A stretch of DNA of 9,311 nt, from contig CAZTLI010000197.1 in the NCBI GenBank assembly GCA_964614375.1, positions 1 through 9,311 on the forward strand. Direction: 5' to 3'. A model generated the notes under the pieces. It saw nothing but the letters and a program-made list of their open reading frames with translations, ran no database searches and was not told the origin of the DNA. Each line of letters opens with the position of its first letter. Positions within the stretch are counted from its first letter, which is position 1. Of the stretch, positions 1 to 6,211 are shown piece by piece. Both the position numbers and the translations under genes were made by a program. Source of the stretch: CAZTLI01 sp964614375 (lineage in GTDB: Bacteria > Chloroflexota > Anaerolineae > Aggregatilineales > Phototrophicaceae).

Positions 1-524
1 ACCCATGTGGTGAACGGCAGCGTGAAGATTGGATAGGTGATAATCATGGCGGTGATTGTGCCATACACCCCCAATTCTCTGGTGATGGCGAACAGCCCCG
101 ACAAAATAGAAATTTGCGGGAACATCGTCATCGAGAGCACGAGGTACAACATAATCGTGCGACCACGAAATTGCAGCCTGCCGAGCGCATACGCCGCGAA
201 TGACCCGACCACCAGCGCCAGAATGACCGTAATTCCCGACACAATCGCACTGTTGGCGAGACTGCGCGTGAACAGGTCGTTGGAAAAGACCGACTGGTAA
301 TTTTGTAGGACTAAATTCTGTGGGAAATAGGTCGCCGGCTGAATGATTTCAGCTTCCGTTTTGAAAGACGAATTCAGTGCCCAGTAGAATGGCCCCAGTG
401 TATAGACGGCGACGATGATAATCAGCAGCCAGAAGAGGGCACGCCGCGCAAACTGCACCGGATCAAAGGGTCTTTGCCCAACGTCCCGTTTCGGTTTGTC
501 TTGAGAGATACTTTGTGCGGTCAT
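1..524 (-). CDS. MalG-like sugar ABC transporter permease (C-terminus outside window)
   Basis: This is the inner-membrane permease subunit of a carbohydrate ABC importer, partner of the MalF-like permease just upstream. The first 174 codons are present; the 3' end runs off the window. After a polar N-terminus (residues 1-28), hydrophobic segments lie at about 29-48, 90-115, 122-146 and from 155 onward. The stretch MFPQISILSGLFAI near residues 134-147, followed by LGVYGT, is typical of MalG/ThuG-type permeases of the CUT1 family. The EAA loop that contacts the ATPase would lie beyond the edge. The ATG overlaps the stop of the preceding permease gene (ATGA), which fixes the start and indicates translational coupling in one operon. 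The family assignment is secure; the exact sugar is inferred from the neighbouring binding protein. Confidence 0.93.
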   Translation of the reverse strand, partial: MTAQSISQDKPKRDVGQRPFDPVQFARRALFWLLIIIVAVYTLGPFYWALNSSFKTEAEIIQPATYFPQNLVLQNYQSVFSNDLFTRSLANSAIVSGITVILALVVGSFAAYALGRLQFRGRTIMLYLVLSMTMFPQISILSGLFAITRELGVYGTITAMIITYPIFTLPFTTW

Positions 525-2338
525 TCTGTTGCTACCCCCAGTGCTCTAACGTAGATGATGGTGAAGATCAAGATGATGACGAAGATCGTCACCCCGATAG
601 CGGAGGCATAACCGGACTGCTGATTTTGCACCAATACGAATTGATTGTACGTCGCCATGGATTGGCGTTGTGCGCCCAGCAGCACCTCGAACACGTCGAA
701 GGCGCGAATCGCATCAACGGTGCGGAATACCAGCGCGACGGCAATCGTCGGACGCAGCAGCGGCAGCGTGATGTTAAAGAACTGCCGTATTCGCCCTGCA
801 CCATCGACATCGGCTGCCTCGTAAATGTCGCCGGGAATGATTTGCAACCCCGCCAGCAGCAGCAGCGCCATAAACGGTGTCGTTTTCCAGACATCGACCA
901 GAATAATCGAGACAAGCTGGAGGTTCGGGTCGGCCAACCATGCCTGATTGCCGGGGAAGACCGGCACGATGTTGGTGAAGAAGTGATTAATTACGCCCGA
1001 TTGATTACCCCGCAGCATCACTTCCCACAATCGCGCCGAAACCACTGTTGGAATCGCCCAGGGCACGAGCATAGCGGCACGCATCAAGCCACGTCCGGGG
1101 AATTTAGAATTGACGACCAGCGCAATCCCCAACCCAAGCACCAGTTCAAGCACCACCGAGAAAATGCTGAAGATGAGCGTGTTCTCAATGGAAAGGATAA
1201 AGCGCCCATCACGCGCACTCAGGACATAGTGTGTGCCGAACAGGTCATAACTACGAACTTCACTGTAGCCCAGGTCTCGATAGTTCTCCGCCGGGATATA
1301 TTCTGTCGTGCGTGGGTACACCGTTTGGACAGTGGTGGTTTCGCGGACGACACGAATGTTCACACTGCTGGCGTTGACGAAATTGGCCAACTGCACTTCG
1401 GTGACTGTGCTATCATCGGCTTGTAGTGTCGCGAGAATGGTGTCTTGAATCTGGGCGCGTACCTCAGAATTCGGGGCACGGGCCGCGCGAACGGAATCGG
1501 GGTCGTTGACATCAACGCCTAAAGCGGCGACATCAATGTCGTACTCTCGTTCTTCGCGGTTGGTATTGGTGATTTCGCGGGTTTCACATTCGCCACTTTC
1601 TGTTGTGGTACACGGTATCGCATCAATGCGAATGCCCAGTAGTCGTGCGTAATTATCGAGTCCGACAAATTGAACAGATGACCGTGCCTCCGCGCCGCCA
1701 CCGAATGTTTCATTGGTCAGGCTGGCGATGAAGGTGCGTTCGAGTGGACGTGCAGCGACGATAATCAGAATGGCGACTGTGGGGATGAGCAAATTCCACG
1801 CCAACCGTGTATTGCGCGACGTGAGCGTTTCTTTGCCGCTGAAGATGCTCATATTGTGTCCCATCCACCACCAGCCATAGCCGAAAATGGCTAAGCCGAT
1901 GACAAAGGGGATGACACTGCTGAACCAATCCACAAACAACGCTTCCTGACTCAGCGAATTCAAGGTTGACTGAATGACCAGCAGCAACGCCAAGACAGCC
2001 AGCCAGAAAAGCATCATCTGGGCCCATTGTGCCGAACTAATATCGCGATTACGCATCCGCATTCCTAGCCGGAAGAAGAAGTAACCCAGTCCGATCAGGA
2101 GCAGTGGAACGACAATCCCAAAACTATTCAGGAATGCCAGCAAGAAGTTACCACTCTGGACGGCTTCTTGACCGGCGGCTTGTGCTGCATAACCCGTGGC
2201 TTCCTGAATGGCGGGATCACGGACAATACTGATGAGCAAAAAACCGATGGAACTTAGACCGAGAATAATGAACAACGCACTGATTAATTCAATGGAGAGA
2301 CTTTCTAATTGGCTCAGCCGCCGTTCTTCCTCAAACAT
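521..2338 (-). CDS. MalF-like sugar ABC transporter permease with extra N-terminal helices and large external loop
   Basis: This is a membrane permease of a CUT1 carbohydrate importer, 605 residues against roughly 290-310 for most family members. The C-terminal core (about 380-605) carries the EAA loop EAADVDGAG at 507-515 followed by F520, I523 and LP at 525-526, which docks to the ATPase. The first core helix is about 179-197. Before it lie four additional hydrophobic segments (about 16-39, 66-91, 106-124, 138-159), suggesting ten helices in all. Between the first and second core helices is a hydrophilic stretch of about 180 residues (198-380), where simple CUT1 permeases have a short loop and E. 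coli MalF has its P2 domain. The only two cysteines of the protein, C243 and C251, lie in it. The start is supported by AGGAG 8 nt upstream of the ATG. The downstream permease gene overlaps it by 4 nt. Confidence 0.93.
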   Translation of the reverse strand: MFEEERRLSQLESLSIELISALFIILGLSSIGFLLISIVRDPAIQEATGYAAQAAGQEAVQSGNFLLAFLNSFGIVVPLLLIGLGYFFFRLGMRMRNRDISSAQWAQMMLFWLAVLALLLVIQSTLNSLSQEALFVDWFSSVIPFVIGLAIFGYGWWWMGHNMSIFSGKETLTSRNTRLAWNLLIPTVAILIIVAARPLERTFIASLTNETFGGGAEARSSVQFVGLDNYARLLGIRIDAIPCTTTESGECETREITNTNREEREYDIDVAALGVDVNDPDSVRAARAPNSEVRAQIQDTILATLQADDSTVTEVQLANFVNASSVNIRVVRETTTVQTVYPRTTEYIPAENYRDLGYSEVRSYDLFGTHYVLSARDGRFILSIENTLIFSIFSVVLELVLGLGIALVVNSKFPGRGLMRAAMLVPWAIPTVVSARLWEVMLRGNQSGVINHFFTNIVPVFPGNQAWLADPNLQLVSIILVDVWKTTPFMALLLLAGLQIIPGDIYEAADVDGAGRIRQFFNITLPLLRPTIAVALVFRTVDAIRAFDVFEVLLGAQRQSMATYNQFVLVQNQQSGYASAIGVTIFVIILIFTIIYVRALGVATE

Positions 2339-2377
2339 TGCTCTCTCCTCAAAAAATATTATTTACCAGATAAACAG

Positions 2378-2408
2378 ATGGGAGGGCATCTGGACGAAGC
2401 CCCCCCAT
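2378..2408 (-). other. Strong intercistronic hairpin between binding-protein and permease genes
   Basis: On the minus-strand transcript, AUGGGGGGGC (2408-2399) pairs with GCCCUCCCAU (2387-2378): a 10-bp stem with a single G-U wobble and an 11-nt loop. No U-run follows, so it is not a standard terminator. Its place, after the binding-protein stop codon and before the permease ribosome binding site, matches the mRNA-stabilising or attenuating hairpins known between binding-protein and permease genes, for example malE-malF. Alternative shorter pairings (CAGATG/CATCTG at 2375-2380 and 2387-2392) overlap it. Confidence 0.6.
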
Positions 2409-2436
2409 TTTGAAGGCCAATTACTTTAGTTCGATG

Positions 2437-3759
2437 TTACTCCATACCGGCTGCGAGGAAGTCCTCAAGATCAACTTCGAGGTCTGCCATAGCAGTGGCG
2501 GCATCCACTTCGCCTGTCAGGACGCCGTGAACGGCGTTGGAGAAGATTGCCGAACCTTCGTTATAACGCGCACCCAATGCAACCGAAGGACGCGCGAAGG
2601 CTGTACCGAGGATGGGGCCGAGGCGAGCCATCAACGGATTGGCCTGAATGTCTTCATTTTCATAGACCGATGGGATTGTCGGCGGGTTGCCCTGTGGGCT
2701 GAGCGCACGGATGGTCTGCTCACCCGGTGAGGCCATGAACGCTGCGACAGCCACGGCTGCGTCTACGTTGTCTGAATAGCGAGAGACTGCCAACTGCCAA
2801 CCACCGAGGCACGCACCCACGCGGGTTTCGCCTGCTGGCAGGGGTACCCAGTCGAAGTTACCGGCAATCACGCTGTCGTCCGCATTACCCAGACCATAGG
2901 CATAGGGCCAGTTCCGCATGAAGGCGGCGTTCCCGGCTTGCCAGACCGCGCGGGATTCTTCTTCCTGGAAGGTGGTGACATCGGGCGGGCTAATTGTGCC
3001 AACCCAACCCGCAGCACGTTCCATCGCGGCGATGACGGCATCGTTATTCACGTTGACTTCACCGTCCTGGGTGATGAAGGAATCGCCAGTTTCCGAAACG
3101 ATCCATTCATGGGCGTCGCAGGTCAGACCTTCATAGTCATTCCCTTGCCAGACATAGCCCCAGAACTCTTCGTTGCCAGTATCGGCACGGACAGAGTCCT
3201 GAATGAACTGCGCGGCTTCTTCGAGTTCTGCCCAGGTTGTTGGCACATCGACACCATATTCTTCGAGCAGGTCGGTGCGATAGTACAGACCGGCTGCATC
3301 ACTGAACCACGGGATTGCGACCAGACGACCATCCACGGTTTGACCAGAAATCATGTCGGGGAAGTACCAACCGATAGTTTCTTCATCCAGATATTCGTAC
3401 ATATCGACGACGTGCGGCGCGATAATCGCGGGCCAGATCACGTCTACCTGGAACACGTCCACTGTCGGGTCTTCCTGCTCCCAGAATTGCAGATACAGGT
3501 TTAGACGTTCTGTGGCGCTGTCGGGCATCTGGAGGACATCCAGTGTGACATTGGGGCATAGGGCATTGAATCGTTCACCGGCTTCGTTGATTTGATCCAA
3601 TTCCGCACCCACGCTACCACCAGCGACGGTGACAACGATGTCATCCCCTTCGGGGCATTCCATCGTCATCTCATCCTGTGCGATGACGCCAATTGTGCTG
3701 AAGGCAGAAATCACCAGCACAAAAATTAAAAATAAACCTAAAGCTCTCTTTGAACGCAT
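2437..3759 (-). CDS. Extracellular sugar-binding protein, trehalose/maltose (ThuE/TMBP) type
   Basis: This is the substrate-binding component of the ABC importer encoded downstream, 440 residues, family 1 solute-binding protein. A basic N-terminus (MRSKR) and a hydrophobic segment at 8-27 form a signal sequence, with a likely type I cleavage after VIA (residue 27). There is no lipobox cysteine. Recognisable landmarks are DVFQVDVIWPAIIAPHVVDM (101-120), WFSDAAGLYYRTDLL (151-165), YVWQGNDYEGL (202-212), NAAFMRNWPYAY (277-288), GGWQLAVS (319-326) and QGNPPTIPSVY (356-366). They resemble the trehalose/maltose-binding protein of Thermococcus and ThuE of rhizobia. Several tryptophans (109, 151, 204, 273, 284, 321) are candidates for sugar stacking. 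The start is supported by GGAGGAGG shortly upstream. It is the first gene of the operon, preceded by a LacI-type operator. The precise substrate (alpha-glucoside such as trehalose, maltose or sucrose) is inferred. Confidence 0.92.
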   Translation of the reverse strand: MRSKRALGLFLIFVLVISAFSTIGVIAQDEMTMECPEGDDIVVTVAGGSVGAELDQINEAGERFNALCPNVTLDVLQMPDSATERLNLYLQFWEQEDPTVDVFQVDVIWPAIIAPHVVDMYEYLDEETIGWYFPDMISGQTVDGRLVAIPWFSDAAGLYYRTDLLEEYGVDVPTTWAELEEAAQFIQDSVRADTGNEEFWGYVWQGNDYEGLTCDAHEWIVSETGDSFITQDGEVNVNNDAVIAAMERAAGWVGTISPPDVTTFQEEESRAVWQAGNAAFMRNWPYAYGLGNADDSVIAGNFDWVPLPAGETRVGACLGGWQLAVSRYSDNVDAAVAVAAFMASPGEQTIRALSPQGNPPTIPSVYENEDIQANPLMARLGPILGTAFARPSVALGARYNEGSAIFSNAVHGVLTGEVDAATAMADLEVDLEDFLAAGME

Positions 3760-3781
3760 TTAGCGCCTCCTCCTAACTTAC

Positions 3782-3793
3782 TGAAACGTTTCA
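3782..3793. promoter_or_regulatory. LacI/GalR-type operator upstream of sugar-transport operon
   Basis: TGAAACGTTTCA is a perfect 12-bp palindrome centred on CG, the usual form of LacI/GalR-family operators. It lies 22 bp upstream of the start codon of the sugar-binding protein gene. A sugar-responsive repressor encoded elsewhere probably binds here. A degenerate second CG-centred site (core AACGTTTA at 3835-3842) lies with its centre exactly 50 bp further upstream. Confidence 0.7.
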
Positions 3794-3808
3794 ATAGTAC
3801 CACTATTG
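3792..3808. promoter_or_regulatory. Inverted repeat adjoining the LacI-type operator
   Basis: CAATAGT-ACC-ACTATTG is a perfect 7-bp inverted repeat with a 3-nt spacer. It shares its first two bases with the CG-centred palindrome. It could be a binding site for a second regulator or a small hairpin in the 5' leader of the operon transcript. No regulator is visible in the window to assign it to. Confidence 0.45.
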
Positions 3809-3845
3809 GGATACCACAGAATTGCAGCATCCATAACGTTTATCA

Positions 3846-3874
3846 AACTTAGCTTGTTTCTAAACGACTGTCAA
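3846..3874 (-). promoter_or_regulatory. Candidate promoter of the sugar-transport operon
   Basis: On the minus strand a perfect TTGACA (3874-3869) is followed after 17 nt by TAAGTT (3851-3846), a weak -10 match (3 of 6). Transcription would start near 3839, placing the perfect operator about 45-57 nt downstream as a roadblock and the degenerate site over the start point. The -35 box is convincing; the -10 is not. Confidence 0.4.
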
Positions 3875-3928
3875 ATATTCTCGCATATTTCATTGTGCAA
3901 TGTGTACAAATTCTGCATAAGAAATATG

Positions 3929-3953
3929 AAAAACCCCGATATGGGGTCTTTTT
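3929..3953 (-). terminator. Rho-independent terminator after the SH3/lysozyme-like gene
   Basis: The stem ACCCC/GGGGT (3933-3937 with 3943-3947) encloses a 5-nt loop and is flanked by an A-run on one side and a T-run on the other, so it can work in both directions. It lies 26 bp past the stop of the leftward SH3/lysozyme-like gene, separating that gene from the sugar-transport operon promoter. Confidence 0.8.
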
Positions 3954-3978
3954 ACAGTGGGTGAAGTGATTTATTCGG

Positions 3979-5288
3979 TCAGGGATTGCGAACCTGGATG
4001 AGTCGTCCGTTGACGTTGACATTGCCCTTATCGTCGCCCTGCAACGCCCAATCCCCTGCTTGTATCAGATTGATCCAAAAATCGCCACGCCGCTTCAATC
4101 CGGGGAGATTGTCCCGTTCGGCCTGTCGATAGTGGGAGTCGCGGCGCAGTTCGGCAACGCGGGTGATGAGCTGTTCTTCGGTGATTCCATTCTCGCCCGG
4201 TTTTGACCTTGCTGGGACGCCGAGTTCTTCTTCGGCCTTGCGGACGAAGCCATGACCTGTGCCGAAGTTGACACCCATATCGAACAGCAGTGCCCATGCC
4301 AGCGGTGTTTGCAGGTCGCGCGCTACGATATAGCCATTGACGACGGCATCCCAATATTTTTCCGTCGCGACACTATCCTGTGCGGCTTGCATTTCGGGTT
4401 CGGTGGCGGCGGCCTTGAGCAAATCGCGGAATTCGTTATTGCTGCGGAGGTTGGGGTCACGGTTGGCAACGGCGTCACTATATTTACGCAGGTTGTTCGC
4501 TGTATTACTCGTGGACTTTGCGAGATACTTTGTGAGGACACTGTTGAGGCTGCCCGCCGCGAGTGTGAATTGAATCAAGCCATAACTGACGATTCCGGCG
4601 TCATANNNNNNNNNNNNNNNNNNNNNNNNNNNNNNNNNNNNNNNNNNNNNNNNNNNNNNNNNNNNNNNNNNNNNNNNNNNNNNNNNNNNNNNNNNNNNNN
4701 NNNNNTGCCCGCCGCGAGTGTGAATTGAATCAAGCCATAACTGACGATTCCGGCGTCATAGTTATTGTAGGCGGCATAGTTATTGTAGGCGGCATAGCCG
4801 GTGCCCTCGAAGGTCGCCGTAATCTGAAACGCCGCTTTTTTCACCCGGTCTACGCTGTCTATCGTCGCACCAGAGGATGACCGTGCTGAGGGTGTGCCTG
4901 CTGGACGTGTGATTTCGGTTTTGACAGGTTCGGATTTGGTGGACGTGGTTTCGGCTGCGCCGCGTGTTAACGCAAATGGTTGGACATCGGCAGACAGCGC
5001 GGGATAGCCCCATTGACCGCACTCGCCCTGAATCAGGAGCAAGTCATCGCGCACCCACCCAACTGCGCCGCCGTGAAAGGTCAATTTGAACCACTGATAG
5101 ATTTTGCCGTCTTTGCCATTATTGGCGCTGTCGGGCTGGACATCCAGAATTTCCAGTCCACTCATGCCCACAGGCGCTTTGAAGGCGATGTCAGAACTGG
5201 TCGTTGGGCCGGGACGAACATTCACTTCCGTGATATCGGGCAGTGTGGGAATGCCGAGAATAGTCGCCATGCAAGGGGAATTTGCCAT
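3979..5288 (-). CDS. SH3-domain protein with lysozyme-superfamily (GH46 chitosanase-like) domain, interrupted by assembly gap
   Basis: Removing the 100 N plus one copy of the duplicated 55-mer (155 nt) leaves 1155 nt, one continuous frame of 384 residues. Residues about 18-88 look like a bacterial SH3 domain (VNVRPGPTTSS near the start, GWVRDDLL near the end). Residues 110-145 are a Ser/Thr-rich linker. From about 146 to the end is a domain I read as lysozyme-superfamily, resembling GH46 chitosanases: FE at 160-161, YDAGIVSYGLIQFTLAAGSL at 177-196, EMQAAQDS at 247-254 and LLFDMGVNFGTGHG at 282-295. E161 and D178 are candidate catalytic residues. It probably cleaves a glycan such as peptidoglycan or chitosan. 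No signal peptide is visible, which is odd for such an enzyme. AGGAG lies 7 nt before the ATG. It is a single-gene unit ending at a terminator, divergent from the two-component genes. The enzyme class is uncertain. Confidence 0.75.
4551..4605. repeat. 55-bp sequence at left edge of assembly gap (identical to right edge)
   Basis: These 55 bases are identical, in the same orientation, to the 55 bases after the gap. Both encode the same YDAGIVSYGLIQFTLAAG stretch of the lysozyme-like protein. This is best read as one locus present at the ends of two contigs, not as a biological duplication. Confidence 0.9.
4606..4705. other. Assembly gap of exactly 100 N
   Basis: One hundred undetermined bases, the conventional placeholder for a gap of unknown size. 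Because both edges are the same 55-mer, the true gap length is probably minus 55: the contigs overlap and no sequence is missing. Confidence 0.97.
4706..4760. repeat. 55-bp sequence at right edge of assembly gap (identical to left edge)
   Basis: Second copy of the 55-mer found before the gap. The length equals a k-mer size commonly used in de Bruijn assembly, consistent with contig ends sharing a graph node. The copy abuts and slightly overlaps the 18-bp tandem repeat that begins at 4758. Confidence 0.9.
4758..4793. repeat. 18-bp in-frame tandem repeat inside the lysozyme-like gene
   Basis: Two perfect copies of ATAGTTATTGTAGGCGGC (4758-4775 and 4776-4793), followed by the partial start of a third. 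On the coding strand they specify the hexapeptide AAYNNY twice, at residues 167-172 back from YDAG. The unit is a multiple of three, so copy changes keep the frame. The assembly broke right beside it, which would fit copy-number variation in the population. Confidence 0.85.
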
Positions 5289-5469
5289 TGTGTACTCCTT
5301 GATGTGTGAGGTATCAGATTCAAGACAGGTGGTAGGCTTCTGTGCAATCCTATCGTACTATTAAATCACATATCGGGCTTACCTGTTGATTGAGTTGCAT
5401 CTCTGTCACGTTGTTGTAAGGTGTGAAGAGTAGGTTAAAGATTGGTGCTGCACGAGGAATTAGGCAACG

Positions 5470-6189
5470 ATGAAACAGCAAACGATACTGGTGGTGGATG
5501 ACGAGGCTACCATTCGCGAAGTGGTGCGGAAATATCTTGAATTAGAAGGATTCAATATCCTGGAAGCCGAGACCGGCCCGCAGGCACTTGACCGTATTCA
5601 GGACGCATCGCCCGACCTTGTGATTCTGGATATTATGCTGCCGGGGTTGGATGGCTTCGCGATTGCGCGGTCATTGCGAAATGTGGGTGGATACACGCCG
5701 CTGACGGTGAATGGCGATATTCCAATTATTATGTTGACCGCCCGAACCGATGAAGCAGATCGCATCGCTGGATTTGAGATTGGCGCGGATGATTATGTGG
5801 TGAAGCCGTTCAGTCCGCGTGAACTGGTGGCGCGTGTTAAAGCCGTTTTGCGCCGCAGTACACTTGGCGTCAGCGGCACTGAAGCGCCGATTACCTTCAC
5901 TAATTTGAGCTTAGACCCGCGCAGTCGAACGGTGCTGGTGCGGAATAAACCCATCACGTTAACAGCCAAAGAGTTCGATTTACTGTGGTTTCTGGCGCGG
6001 CATCCGCGTCAGGTGTTCACACGCTCACAACTGCTCGACCATGTGTGGGGATATGAATTCTATGGTGACGAGAGTACCGTCACGGTGCATGTGCGCCGCC
6101 TGCGCGAAAAGGTCGAACCCGATGCCAGCAAACCCAGCTACATTCAGACCGTATGGGGCGTCGGCTATAAATTTGAGGCGGATAGTTAA
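5470..6189 (+). CDS. OmpR/PhoB-family response regulator
   Basis: This is a DNA-binding response regulator of 239 residues, the cytoplasmic output half of a two-component system with the kinase encoded 22 nt downstream. Receiver domain (about 4-125): acidic pair D10-D11, phosphoacceptor D54 in VILDIMLPGLDG, T90 in MLTAR and K112 in VVKPFSPREL. The C-terminal winged helix (about 140-236) contains LTAKEFDLLWFLARHP, VFTRSQLLDHVWGYEF and TVHVRRLREKVE, and ends in VWGVGYKFE. The segment between alpha3 and beta4 (NVGGYTPLTVNGDI, 71-84) is about six residues longer than in PhoB. An AGG-containing purine stretch (GAGGAATTAGG) precedes the ATG. The target genes are unknown; the divergent lysozyme-like gene, whose start is 181 bp away, is one possibility. 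Confidence 0.95.
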   Translation: MKQQTILVVDDEATIREVVRKYLELEGFNILEAETGPQALDRIQDASPDLVILDIMLPGLDGFAIARSLRNVGGYTPLTVNGDIPIIMLTARTDEADRIAGFEIGADDYVVKPFSPRELVARVKAVLRRSTLGVSGTEAPITFTNLSLDPRSRTVLVRNKPITLTAKEFDLLWFLARHPRQVFTRSQLLDHVWGYEFYGDESTVTVHVRRLREKVEPDASKPSYIQTVWGVGYKFEADS

Positions 6190-6211
6190 TTTCGTGTAGT
6201 CGAGAGTGTTT

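Noticed and set aside
515..1426. Long open frame (303 codons) on the plus strand inside the MalF-like gene
   Set aside because: It is antisense to a clear permease with conserved motifs. Its translation is rich in Arg, His, Gln and Asp without domain features, as expected for a shadow frame.
2938..3504. 188-codon plus-strand frame inside the sugar-binding protein gene
   Set aside because: Antisense shadow of a well-supported coding sequence; no ribosome binding site or recognisable domain.
4551..4760. True 55-bp direct duplication
   Set aside because: The repeats abut exactly 100 N, and collapsing them restores a full-length frame. Contig-end overlap explains it better than biology.
5325..5386. 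ACAGGT ... ACCTGT inverted arms in the divergent spacer between the lysozyme-like gene and the response regulator
   Set aside because: Six-base arms 50 nt apart in a 181-bp spacer are likely by chance. No good promoter elements flank them.
5416..5436. GTAAGGT / GTAGGTT as an OmpR-type direct repeat before the response regulator
   Set aside because: Imperfect and spaced 14 nt; OmpR-type boxes are usually about 10-11 nt apart. Not enough to support a site.
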